In this document: positions 43,766 through 52,160 of the stretch, in pieces
Layout: every line of letters begins with the position of its first letter
Position numbering within the stretch: position 1 is the first letter of the stretch
Assembly: GCA_963730555.1 (NCBI GenBank)
Contig: CAVSSS010000039.1
Location: 1-64,000, forward strand
Reading direction: 5' to 3'
Length of the DNA: 64,000 bases
Origin: Roseiarcus sp963730555
GTDB lineage: Bacteria; Pseudomonadota; Alphaproteobacteria; Rhizobiales; Beijerinckiaceae
Notes under the pieces: model-generated
Databases searched by the model: none
What the model was told of the DNA's origin: nothing
What the model saw: only the letters and a program-made list of their open reading frames with translations
Program-made: the position numbers and the translations under genes

Positions 43766-45421
43766 ATGGCCGCGCGCCAGTTCATCTATCACATGCGAGG
43801 TCTCGCCAAGACCTATCCGGGCGGCAAGAAGGTCCTCGACAACATCAATCTCTCCTTCTACCCGGACGCGAAAATTGGAGTGCTTGGCGTGAACGGCTCG
43901 GGCAAGTCGACGCTCATGCGGATCATGGCTGGGCTTGACACCGAATACGTTGGCGAAGGCTTTGTCGCCGAAGGCGCGAAGGTCGGCTACCTGCCGCAGG
44001 AGCCGGACCTTGACCCCGCGCTCGACGTCAAAGGCAACGCCATGCTTGGCGTGAAAGAGAAGCAGGCGATCCTCGACCGCTACAACGAGCTCGCCATGAA
44101 CTATTCCGACGAGACCGCCGATGAAATGACGCGCCTCCAGGACGAGATCGAGGCCAAGGGCTTGTGGGATCTCGAGAGCCAGGTCGAGCAAGCGATGGAT
44201 GCGCTCGGTTGCCCTCCCGACGATTCCGACGTGGCGAAGCTTTCAGGCGGCGAAAGGCGCCGGGTTGCGCTGTGCCGTCTCTTGCTCGAAAAGCCCGATC
44301 TCTTGCTGCTCGACGAGCCGACCAACCATCTCGACGCCGAGACCGTCAACTGGCTCGAAGGCCACTTGCGCGCCTATCCCGGCGCGATCCTCATCGTCAC
44401 CCACGACCGCTACTTCCTCGACAACGTGACGAGCTGGATTCTCGAGCTCGATCGCGGCCGCGGCATTCCCTACGAAGGCAATTATTCGTCCTGGCTCGTG
44501 CAGAAGCAGAAGCGGCTCGAGCAGGAAGGCCGCGAGGACGCGGCCCGGCAGCGCGCGCTCGCCGAGGAAAGCGAGTGGATCGCCTCATCGCCCCGGGCGC
44601 GACAGGCCAAGTCGAAGGCGCGCATCGCGGCTTATGACGAGCTGGTCAAGAAGAGCAACGAGAAGGCGCCGACCGCGGCGCAGATCGTCATTCCCGTCGC
44701 CGAGCGGCTCGGCCAGAACGTCATCGACATCGAGAACCTCTCGAAGGGTTACGGCGACCGGCTGCTTATCGACAAGCTCACGTTCAAGCTACCGCCCGGC
44801 GGCATCGTCGGCGTCATCGGAGCCAACGGCGCCGGCAAGACGACGCTCTTTCGCATGATCACTGGCCAGGAGAAGCCGGACGCAGGCTCGATCAAGATCG
44901 GCGAGAGTGTGCAGCTCGGCTATGTCGATCAGTCGCGTGATACGCTCGACGGCAAGAAGAATGTTTGGGAGGAAATCTCCGGCGGCTACGACATCATTAC
45001 GCTCGGCAGGCGCGAGATGAACAGCCGGGCCTATGTCGGCGCCTTCAATTTCAAAGGCTCCGACCAACAGAAGAAGGTTGGCCAGCTTTCGGGAGGCGAG
45101 CGCAACCGCGTGCATCTCGCCAAAATGCTGAAGAGCGGCGCGAACCTGCTCCTGCTCGACGAGCCGACCAACGACCTCGACGTGGACACCTTGCGGGCGC
45201 TCGAAGAGGCGCTGCTCGACTTCGCCGGCTGCGCGGTCATCATCAGCCATGACCGCTTCTTCCTCGACCGCATCGCCACCCACATGCTGGCCTTTGAAGG
45301 CGACAGTCATGTCGAATGGTTCGAGGGCAATTTCGCCGATTACGAGGAAGACAAGAAGCGCCGCCTCGGCATCGACAGCGTCATTCCGCACCGGCTGAAG
45401 TATAAGAAGTTTTCGAGGTAA
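43766..45421 (+). CDS. ettA: Energy-dependent translational throttle EttA (ABC-F)
   Basis: ABC-F protein that binds the ribosomal E site and gates translation according to the ATP/ADP ratio. 551 residues, two ABC domains: Walker A GVNGSGKSTLM and GANGAGKTTLF, signatures LSGGERRRVALCRLLL and LSGGERNRVHLAKMLK, Walker B LLLLDEPTNHLD and LLLLDEPTNDLD. EttA marks are the opening RQFIYHMRGLAKTYPGGKKV, the arm and linker with SPRARQAKSKARIAAYDEL, and the end RLGIDSVIPHRLKYKKFSR. The ATG at 43766 starts the conserved N-terminus. Intact. Confidence 0.97.
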   Translation: MAARQFIYHMRGLAKTYPGGKKVLDNINLSFYPDAKIGVLGVNGSGKSTLMRIMAGLDTEYVGEGFVAEGAKVGYLPQEPDLDPALDVKGNAMLGVKEKQAILDRYNELAMNYSDETADEMTRLQDEIEAKGLWDLESQVEQAMDALGCPPDDSDVAKLSGGERRRVALCRLLLEKPDLLLLDEPTNHLDAETVNWLEGHLRAYPGAILIVTHDRYFLDNVTSWILELDRGRGIPYEGNYSSWLVQKQKRLEQEGREDAARQRALAEESEWIASSPRARQAKSKARIAAYDELVKKSNEKAPTAAQIVIPVAERLGQNVIDIENLSKGYGDRLLIDKLTFKLPPGGIVGVIGANGAGKTTLFRMITGQEKPDAGSIKIGESVQLGYVDQSRDTLDGKKNVWEEISGGYDIITLGRREMNSRAYVGAFNFKGSDQQKKVGQLSGGERNRVHLAKMLKSGANLLLLDEPTNDLDVDTLRALEEALLDFAGCAVIISHDRFFLDRIATHMLAFEGDSHVEWFEGNFADYEEDKKRRLGIDSVIPHRLKYKKFSR

Positions 45422-45451
45422 GCGCGCGCAAGGCGCGCTCGCCACTTCATG

Positions 45452-45483
45452 AAAAAGTCCGGTTAGCCTGAGGCGAACCGGAC
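45452..45483 (-). terminator. Rho-independent terminator of the haloperoxidase gene
   Basis: Perfect 8-bp stem GTCCGGTT (45457-45464) / AACCGGAC (45476-45483), loop 11. On the minus strand the stem is followed by TTTTT (45456-45452), so it ends transcription of the minus-strand gene whose stop is at 45490. On the plus side, GCGCGC-AAG-GCGCGC (45422-45436) directly after ettA may act for the other direction. Confidence 0.75.
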
Positions 45484-45489
45484 CCAGCA

Positions 45490-47070
45490 TCACGGATTGG
45501 ATATGGTCGCTGTGGTTCCGTCCACCTTGGTCAAAGTAACGCTAAACCTTTCATTGTAGACGTGCGCGCGATCCTGCAACCAGCTCAGCGCAACGGCCTC
45601 GCCCAATTGGATCGACGTATCCGTGTCGCTTCGCCAATGAATTCCGGCATGAATACCATGTCCGAAGCTGACGTTGTGGGCAAGCTTGTGCAGCTCCCCG
45701 TTGATGGTGAGTTGCGGTTCGCCCGGAGGCGGCGCGTAGACGGCGACTGTCGCGCCATCCGCGGACGGGACCAGCACCGTGGTCTTCGGAATCTTGAAGT
45801 CGCCATTGAAGAAAAACTTGAGCGCAGTGATGCAGGCGCCGGCGACGGTTCCGTGCCCCGTGGGATAGGCTGGGTGCATCGGTGAGCCTTCAGGGAACGC
45901 CTGCGAGAGGAAATAGCTATTGTTGGCGGTGAAGCTATTCTGCACCGCTTGCGAATTGAGAACCGTATTGCTCACTTGGCCTTGGGTCCCGCCCTGGCCT
46001 GTTTTCGTCAAATGGATGATCCCGCCGCCCGATTCCGGACGATGGCGCAGATGCACCCACCACTTTTGATACCATACGGCCTTGATCGCCTCGGCGGCCA
46101 CAGCCGCCAGGGTGGCCGCGATGTCCGGCTGTCCCAATGTTGCGAATCCATTTTGCGTTGCCGAAGTGTTGTATGGATTGCCCGGATTGAGCGGGATGTT
46201 CAAAGAATCCATGACCAGGTAGGCAATGAAATAGGCTTGGTAGAGCACGTCGTCGTGCGTATAAGCCGCAAGTCCTCGCCCATTGTGGAGATAGACCGGA
46301 GCCGTTGGCGTCAGGTTCTTACCCGTCGGCTCGCCGTTCTGCACTAGCAAGAACTCGGCAGGATCAAGCATGAAGTCGGCGCCCGCCTTGTTGCTCACGT
46401 ACTTCTGGACGATCGGCAGCGATCCTAAGGTCGTCGGCTGCAACATGAACTGTGAAATGTAAGGACCAATTGTTTCCCCGGCGAAATTGCCGCCTGGCGT
46501 GCCGCCACGGAACAAAAGACCGGGCGTCACCTTGTTCATGGCGTTTCGCGGGCCGGCGTATTCTGGCAACGAGGACAGTTCGGCCGCCGCCTTCGCCACG
46601 GTCGCGTTGGTCGGATAGTCGGTGAACGCAACATCCCGGAGCAGGGAGGCCCAATAGAGTTCGACAAGTTCCGTCGCATAGGCCTCGCTTGCGAGCGCCG
46701 GCGCTGGAGGCACGCCGAACTGGCTTCCGTCCAGGCACTGCAAATAAAAAGCAAGTCCCCCTTGCGGCCCGTTGAGCAAACGCCGGTTGCCCGGAACGCC
46801 TCCCAGAACGATTTTTTCAAAATCCCTGGGGTCGCCGCTGGCCAACGCGGTCTTGAAGGTGTCGTAGGCGGCTAGGTCGACCAACCCGACGTTGGACTGC
46901 AAAATACCTTTCGTGTAGGTCCCGGACTTGTCTGAATAAAGCGCTTCATCGCCGTTATCGACTTGAGGCGGCGCCACCGTGAAATCATCGGAACCAGCCG
47001 CCAGCGTACGCAACGCCAGCGAGCGAACGATTCGGTTGCTAGTGGCGGGAGTCAATTGCGCGTTGAGCAT
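45490..47070 (-). CDS. Vanadium-dependent haloperoxidase family protein
   Basis: About 526 residues. PAP2/vanadium haloperoxidase core in the C-terminal half: KWWVHLRHRPE gives the Lys and Arg of the K-x7-R-P vanadate motif, PMHPAYPTGHGTVAGA the (S/T)GH motif with the acid/base His, and HAGIHWRSDTD the His that binds vanadate. The residue normally Arg six before that His is not present (FGHGIHAGIH), see findings. These enzymes oxidise bromide or chloride with H2O2. The ATG at 47070 has GGAGAG 5 bases upstream and is preferred to 47082/47085. No signal peptide. Single gene with its own terminator. Intact. Confidence 0.88.
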   Translation of the reverse strand: MLNAQLTPATSNRIVRSLALRTLAAGSDDFTVAPPQVDNGDEALYSDKSGTYTKGILQSNVGLVDLAAYDTFKTALASGDPRDFEKIVLGGVPGNRRLLNGPQGGLAFYLQCLDGSQFGVPPAPALASEAYATELVELYWASLLRDVAFTDYPTNATVAKAAAELSSLPEYAGPRNAMNKVTPGLLFRGGTPGGNFAGETIGPYISQFMLQPTTLGSLPIVQKYVSNKAGADFMLDPAEFLLVQNGEPTGKNLTPTAPVYLHNGRGLAAYTHDDVLYQAYFIAYLVMDSLNIPLNPGNPYNTSATQNGFATLGQPDIAATLAAVAAEAIKAVWYQKWWVHLRHRPESGGGIIHLTKTGQGGTQGQVSNTVLNSQAVQNSFTANNSYFLSQAFPEGSPMHPAYPTGHGTVAGACITALKFFFNGDFKIPKTTVLVPSADGATVAVYAPPPGEPQLTINGELHKLAHNVSFGHGIHAGIHWRSDTDTSIQLGEAVALSWLQDRAHVYNERFSVTLTKVDGTTATISNP

Positions 47071-47414
47071 GTCGCTCTCCATCAATAAGTCAAATTGAAT
47101 TTCCCGATGCGTGATCGGAACCGCGGGACTATCGCATTACGAGTAGAAATAACCGTGAGCTGGCTCACACCTTCTTCGGCTTCGCTGTCGAAGGCGGCGG
47201 GGATCCTTTTTCACAGGCCAACTTTCGTGCGCTCATGTCACGCGCCCTCTTACACCGCCCTTCGGCGGCCACCCAGACCGCCCTCGACGCGGAACTGCGA
47301 CCGGCCTAAGGTCAGGATTTAGAATTGTTCTAAATCAATAAGCAGACCCCCGGCGAGCCCAAAGGGCGGCGGCGACGGCCTGACAGACGGGGGAAGCTGG
47401 TCGAAGGAGGAAAC
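47071..47414. promoter_or_regulatory. Divergent regulatory region, haloperoxidase / RHH protein
   Basis: 344 bases without a gene. It holds a GTGAGC-TG-GCTCAC palindrome (47155-47168) about 85 bases upstream of the haloperoxidase start and the iron box at 47316-47336, given as its own feature. GGAGGAAAC just before 47415 is the ribosome-binding site of the RHH gene. Confidence 0.5.
47316..47336 (+). promoter_or_regulatory. Perfect Irr-type iron control element (ICE box)
   Basis: GATTTAGAA-TTG-TTCTAAATC: two 9-bp arms (47316-47324 and 47328-47336) that are exact reverse complements, around three bases. The core equals the published Irr-box consensus TTTAGAA-N3-TTCTAAA at every defined position. 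It ends 78 bases before the start codon of the RHH gene, a fitting place to control its promoter, and 246 bases upstream of the haloperoxidase start. Confidence 0.75.
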
Positions 47415-47708
47415 ATGTGTCACCTTTTTGCAAGCCAGTCTCCCGACAGCTATGCCTTCGAGACGCGCTCGATACGGCTGAACGGACAGAGCACGAGCAT
47501 TCGCCTGGAAAAGGTGTTCTGGGAACTCCTTGAGGATATCGCGGCGGCCGAAGCGATGTCCGTGCCCCGCTTCATCTCGGCGCTGCACCAGGAGATCCTG
47601 CTCCTGCGCGGGGAAGTCCCCAATTTCACCTCCCATCTCCGCTGCATCTGCGTCACCGCTCGGACGTCGGCGGAAGCCGGCGGAGGAGCACGCGCGGAGG
47701 CCGCCTAA
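47415..47708 (+). CDS. Ribbon-helix-helix protein
   Basis: 97 residues. It starts MCHLFASQSPDSYAFETRSI, and the RHH core is TSIRLEKVFWELLEDIAAAE followed by MSVPRFISALHQEILLLRGE and SHLRCICV, the pattern of the small RHH_4-type proteins common in Alphaproteobacteria. RHH proteins bind DNA as dimers, but members of this subgroup often have no known target. The last ~17 residues (RTSAEAGGGARAEAA) are low-complexity. It has a strong ribosome-binding site and an iron box upstream, suggesting iron-dependent expression. Confidence 0.8.
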   Translation: MCHLFASQSPDSYAFETRSIRLNGQSTSIRLEKVFWELLEDIAAAEAMSVPRFISALHQEILLLRGEVPNFTSHLRCICVTARTSAEAGGGARAEAA

Positions 47709-47805
47709 AGTCCGATTTGGCGGCGTAGTAAGCCGATAACACCCGCCTGCTTCGAGCTTCGCTACGCCTTTTCGACGTCAGGCGGCGACTTGGCGCGGGC
47801 AAAGA

Positions 47806-48202
47806 ATGGCGAAGGCGATCCATACGATGATCCGCGTGCTCGAAGAGGCGCGGTCGCTTGCCTTCTACAAAAAAGCGTTCGGGCTCGACATCTCCGACCG
47901 GCTCGACTTTCCCGACTTCACGCTCGTCTATCTCTCAAATTCCGAGACGCCTTACGAAGTCGAACTCACGATCAACAAGGGTCGCACGGAGCCTTACAAT
48001 CTGGGCGACGGCTACGGCCATGTCGCCTTCGTGCTTGAGGACCTCGACGGGGAGCATCGCCGTTTCGAGGCCGAAGGGCCTGAAACCGCGCAAGATCGTC
48101 GAGTTCAATAAGGACGGGAAACTGATCGCCCGCTTCTTCTTCGTCGAAGATCCGGACGGCTACAAGATCGAGGTCCTGCAGAAGCTCGGCCGCTTCAGGT
48201 AG
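47806..48202 (+). CDS. gloA: Lactoylglutathione lyase-like VOC protein, frameshifted
   Basis: Glyoxalase I type enzyme that converts the methylglyoxal-glutathione adduct. Corrected length 131 residues. MAKAIHTMIRVLEEARSLAF carries the first metal His (HTMIRV), then FYKKAFGLDISDRLDFPDFT, ELTINKGRTEPYNLGDGYGH with a second site (GHVAF), and ARFFFVEDPDGYKIEVLQKL with the last Glu (IEVLQ). The frame breaks after FEAEG; an extra G at 48076-48078 explains it. It precedes the dehydrogenase pair by 47 bases. Its proximity to an alcohol/sugar dehydrogenase may be for aldehyde detoxification, which is inference. Confidence 0.82.
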
Positions 48203-48249
48203 CGACCGCGGCCGAGCCAAATCAAGCACAAAAACAGGAGGAAACGACG

Positions 48250-48793
48250 ATGACGACAACGGTTGCGGCGCCCGCAAAGCAGGGCCTATCGAGACGCTTT
48301 TTCCTGCAACGATCCGCGAGCGGATTCGCGGCCGCGATCGCGATCACTTCGACTGGCGCTCTGCTCAACGTCTCCGAAGCATGGGCGCTCGACGTCAAAG
48401 GCGTGAAGCCCGAAACGATGAAGACCCTGATCCTCGTCGCGCGCGACATCTATCCGCATGACAAGGTCGCCGACCGCTTCTACGCGATCGCAATGAAAGG
48501 CTACGACGAAAAGGCCGCTGGCAACCCCGAAATGAAGGCTGAGATCGAGGGGTTCGTCGCTGCGCTCGACGGGGCTGCGGGCGAGGGAGGCTATGTCGGT
48601 CTCCCCTGGGAAGCCGACCGCGTCGCGATCCTCAAAGCCAGAGCGAGAATCCAATGTTTCAGACGATCCGTTCCGGCCTCATCGTATCGCTCTACAACAA
48701 AAAGAGGTCTGGCCGATCTTTGGCTACGAGGGCGAGTCCTTCTCCAAGGGAGGATACATCCACCGAGGCTTCGACGACATCACCTGGCTCTGA
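48250..48793 (+). CDS. Tat-exported gluconate 2-dehydrogenase subunit 3-like protein, two frameshifts
   Basis: Small subunit that accompanies periplasmic GMC dehydrogenases and carries them through the Tat pathway. Corrected length 181 residues. Tat signal: SRRFFLQRSASGFAAAIAIT (about residues 14-33). Then MKTLILVARDIYPHDKVADR, FYAIAMKGYDEKA, and, in the other frames, MFQTIRSGLIVSLYN and VWPIFGYEGESFSKGGYIHR, GFDDITWL, the typical end of these subunits. Two lost bases, near 48640 and in the A-run 48699-48703, are needed. AGGAGG lies 8 bases before the ATG. It is followed by the GMC gene 39 bases later. Confidence 0.78.
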
Positions 48794-48832
48794 CCGCACG
48801 AACAAGAGCCCAATTCACGCGAGGAAACGGAC

Positions 48833-50403
48833 ATGGCAGCGAAATTCGATCAGAACGACGACAGCGTCGTCGTCATCGTGGGATCGGGCGCGGGCGGCGG
48901 GACGCTCAGCAACGAGCTGGCGCAAAAGGGCGTTAAGGTCGTCGTGCTCGAAGCAGGTAAGCGTTACGAATACGAGGACTTCATTAACGACGAATGGGAC
49001 AGCTTCACCCAGCTTGCCTGGAAGGACATGCGGACAACCTCGGGCGACTGGCGGGTTCACAAGGACTTCCCCAATCTGCCGGCCTGGATCGTCAAGGCCG
49101 TCGGCGGAACGTCGATCCATTGGGCGGGCGCCTCCCTCCGCTTGCAGGAGCGCGAGTTCAAGGACGCCTCGACTTACGGGCACGTCCCCGGCGCCAATCT
49201 CCTCGACTGGCCGATCACCCTCGCCGATCTCGAGCCCTACTACGCCAAGGCCGAGGACAAGATGGGGGTCACCCGCACCAACGGCATCCCGGGGCTACCA
49301 GGCAGCAACAATTTCAAGGTCTTCAAGGCCGGGGCCGACAAGCTCGGCTATAAGGAGTGCCATACCGGCCGGATGGCGATCAATTCCGTAGCCGCGCGAC
49401 GGCCGCAACGCCTGCCAGCAGACGGGCTTCTGTTTTCAGGGATGCAAGTGGGGGGCGAAATGGTCGACGCTCTATACCGAGATCCCGAAGGGCGAGAAGA
49501 CCGGCAATATGGAGGTCCGACCCAGAGTTGCATGTCGCGCAGATCGAGCATGACGCGTCGGGCAAGGTGACGGGCGTCACCTACTTCGACGCCGACGGCA
49601 AACTGCAGCGCCAGAAGGCGCGCATCGTCGCGGTCGCCGGCAATTCGCTCGAAAGCCCACGGCTCCTGCTCAATTCGGCGTCCTCCAAGTTTCCGGACGG
49701 GCTCGCCAATTCCTCGGGCCAGGTCGGGCGCAACTACATGCGCCACACGACCGGATCGGTCTACGCGATCTTCGAACAGCCGGTGCATATGTATCGCGGC
49801 ACGACGATGGCCGGTATCGTCCGCGACGAGGCGCGCAACGATTCGAGCCGCGGCTTCGTCGGGGGCTATGAACTGGAGACGCTTTCCCTCGGCCTTCCCT
49901 TCATGGCCGCCTTCCTCAATCCGGGCGCGTGGGGCCGCGAGTTCACCACCGCGATGGACGGCTATGCGAATATGGCCGGCATGTGGATCGTGGGCGAGGA
50001 CATGCCGCAGGAAACGAACCGGGTCACGCTCAGCAATCAGAAGGACAAATGGGGTCTTCCGGTCGCGAACGTGCATTTCGACGACCACCCGAACGACGTC
50101 GCGATGCGCAACCACGCCTATAAGCAGGGCGCGGCGATGTACGAGGCGGTCGGCGCGACCCGAACGTTCCCGACGCCGCCCTATCCCTCGACCCACAATC
50201 TCGGCACGAACCGGATGAGCGCCAATGCGCGCGACGGCGTGGTCAACGGTCACGGCCAGACGCACGACATCAAGAACTTGTTCATCTCGGACGGCAGCCA
50301 GTTCACCACCGGCGGCGCCGAGAACCCGACCTTGACGATCGTGACGCTGGCGATCCGTCAGGCCGACTACATCGCCGACCAGATGAAGTCGAACACGATC
50401 TGA
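48833..50403 (+). CDS. GMC-family flavoprotein oxidoreductase, two frameshifts
   Basis: FAD dehydrogenase acting on a sugar or alcohol, the catalytic partner of the Tat subunit before it. Corrected length 522 residues. Motifs: FAD-binding VVVIVGSGAGGGTLSNELAQ and VVVLEAGKRYE, IVKAVGGTSIHWAGAS, then in corrected frame DGRNACQQTGFCFQGCKWGA, then AVAGNSLESPRLLLNS, and the C-terminal THNLGTNRMS with DGSQFTTGGAENPTLTIVTL. The N- and C-terminal parts are in different frames; extra bases near 49385-49400 and at 49521-49523 explain this. Gluconate, 2-keto-sugar or similar substrate; no cytochrome c subunit is seen next to it. Confidence 0.85.
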
Positions 50404-50467
50404 GGGGAGAAGGAGCCATCCGAGGAAGGCGACTGGGACGCAAGCGCCCCCGCACTTGCGTCCCGCC

Positions 50468-50885
50468 TTAGCCCAAGTCCGCTAAACGCGACCCCTGCCC
50501 CCGCGCGGCCTCGGCGAGCCGCGCGTTGAGGGTCGCCAGCGTCGCTCCGGCATTTTTCGCGCTCGCCAGGTGCAGAGCGTCAGGAGCGGTGAGCTTCGTC
50601 GCGAAATCCCGGACAAGCATTTCCGCGCCCGCGAAATCGGCTCGATCGTGACGTACAGGGACACGATCACGCGGCGAGCAAATCGAAGCTCGCCAGAGCA
50701 GCCGAAACTTCGCCTCGGGTTGACTCGTCTGGTGCTCGCTGACCGCGTCACGACAGCGGGAATTCCAGGCGGGGTCGCTACGGTGATTGCAGTGTCGTGC
50801 GCCTGAACCAATGTCGCACACGGTCGGTGTCAGGCTCATCGAACACAAAAACAACGAGCATCGAGGTGTCCGCGTAAATCGTCAC
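50468..50885 (-). pseudogene. VapC-type PIN-domain toxin, broken by several frameshifts
   Basis: The start GTG at 50885 overlaps the antitoxin stop (GTGA) and reads VTIYADTSMLVVFVFDEPDT, with the first PIN-domain Asp, but stops after about 35 codons. Fragments in other frames continue the family pattern: RGEVSAALASFDLLAA, then ADFAGAEMLVRDFATKLTAP and DALHLASAKNAGATLATLNA (late Asp motif), ending at 50468. At least three indels would be needed to restore it. That is more than in most other genes here, so true decay is possible. As given the toxin cannot be made. Confidence 0.65.
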
Positions 50886-51132
50886 GGAAACTCGTCCCGC
50901 ATGCGCCGGACAATGTCAGCGGCGTTTTCCTCAGGGATGGCAGCGACTTCGCCCGCTCGGCGATCTCGTCGATAAGTTCGGGCGACCAGCGTCCCTCGGC
51001 GACTGGGCGCGCAGGTCGCAACTCAACCACCGGCGTGCCATGCCGGGTGATCGCCTCTTCTTCGGCAGCGAGCACCTCGTCGATAAGCTTCGAGAGATGA
51101 TCCTTCGCCTGGGCGATCGAATAAACAGACAT
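50882..51132 (-). CDS. Phd/YefM-type antitoxin, frameshifted at the C-terminus
   Basis: Antitoxin of a VapBC-like pair. MSVYSIAQAKDHLSKLIDEV, then EEAITRHGTPVVELRPARP, is the Phd DNA-binding fold; the C-terminal toxin-binding part is RWSPELIDEIAERAKSLPSL. A lost base in the G/C run at about 50929-50930 changes the frame; corrected it ends LRENAADIVRRMRDEFP and overlaps the toxin start by 4 bases (83 residues). Uncorrected, it runs on for 14 foreign residues. It lies downstream of nothing obvious; the HAD gene at 51325 is divergent. Confidence 0.75.
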
Positions 51133-51324
51133 GCAATGGGCTCAATAGACGCCAGTCCTTAAATTCTGGCCATCAATGGCCAGAGTAGCAAATGCAGGGT
51201 CCCAGCGAACGCGGCTGCCGGTTCATGTCTGCAGATTTCCGATGACGCCGCTCCGCTTGCGATCGAGCGCTTCGGCGCGCGAATGCTAGTCTCGCCGCAC
51301 TGGACGCGCTGCAAAGGGTCTCTG

Positions 51325-51924
51325 ATGATCGTCGTCTTTGACATCGGCAACGTTCTGGTGCGTTGGGATCGACGCTATCTCTACCGCAAGGTTTTCGACG
51401 ACGAGGAACGGATGGAGCGCTTCCTGGCGACTGCGTTGGGGATGGACTTTGTTTCGCATACCGATGTCGCCAAGGACTTCGCCGCCGCGGTCGCCATGCG
51501 GGCCAAAAGCTTTCCTGAATTCGCCAAGGAAATCCATATGTTCCACGAACGCTGGATCGAGACGCTTGGCGAACCGATCGAGGAAAACGTCGCGCTGCTG
51601 CGCCGATTACGCGCGTCCGGCAAGCCGGTCTACGCGCTCAGTAATTTCGCTCACGAAACCTTCGCGCTTGCTGAGCGCAGGCACGATTTTCTGAGCGAAT
51701 TCGACGATCGCGTCATCTCCGGTCATGTCGGCTTCGTGAAGCCGGACGCGGGGATTTACGAGATCCTGTTCAGGCGCGCCGAGCGGCGGCCGAACGAACT
51801 TTTATTCATCGACGACTCGCTCCCCAACGTGCGCGCTTCCGAGGCGCTCGGCATGCCGGCGATCCACTATCGCCCCGGCGTCGACCTGGAGAGCGAGTTA
51901 GTGGCGCGCGGCGCCCTCACCTGA
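51325..51924 (+). CDS. HAD-superfamily hydrolase (subclass IA)
   Basis: 199 residues. Phosphatase or dehalogenase-like: motif I VVFDIGNVLVRWDRR (catalytic Asp; the second Asp replaced by Asn as in several such HADs), motif II YALSNFAHETFALA, Lys in HVGFVKPDAGIYEILF, and motif IV LFIDDSLPNVRASEALG. It resembles YihX-type sugar phosphatases. The ATG at 51325 starts directly at the fold. Divergent from the toxin-antitoxin pair. Substrate unknown. Confidence 0.88.
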   Translation: MIVVFDIGNVLVRWDRRYLYRKVFDDEERMERFLATALGMDFVSHTDVAKDFAAAVAMRAKSFPEFAKEIHMFHERWIETLGEPIEENVALLRRLRASGKPVYALSNFAHETFALAERRHDFLSEFDDRVISGHVGFVKPDAGIYEILFRRAERRPNELLFIDDSLPNVRASEALGMPAIHYRPGVDLESELVARGALT

Positions 51925-52160
51925 AGCGTCCGCATCCTTTGGAGCGCGCGCCTGCCTCACGGCGGCGATGAGGCCCCCGCTGAGAACCGGGGCTGCGTAT
52001 GATCCGACGTCCGGCGCTCCCGGAACCGGCGACCTCGGCAGTTTCTTGAGTTTCAGACATGTCGGATATAATATTCCCTTTCTCTGTTGTACGGCGTTTG
52101 GCCGCAACCGGTTAGCGACGCCCTGCTGAGTCTTCTGCAAAAAGTTGCGCAAAAGAGCAG

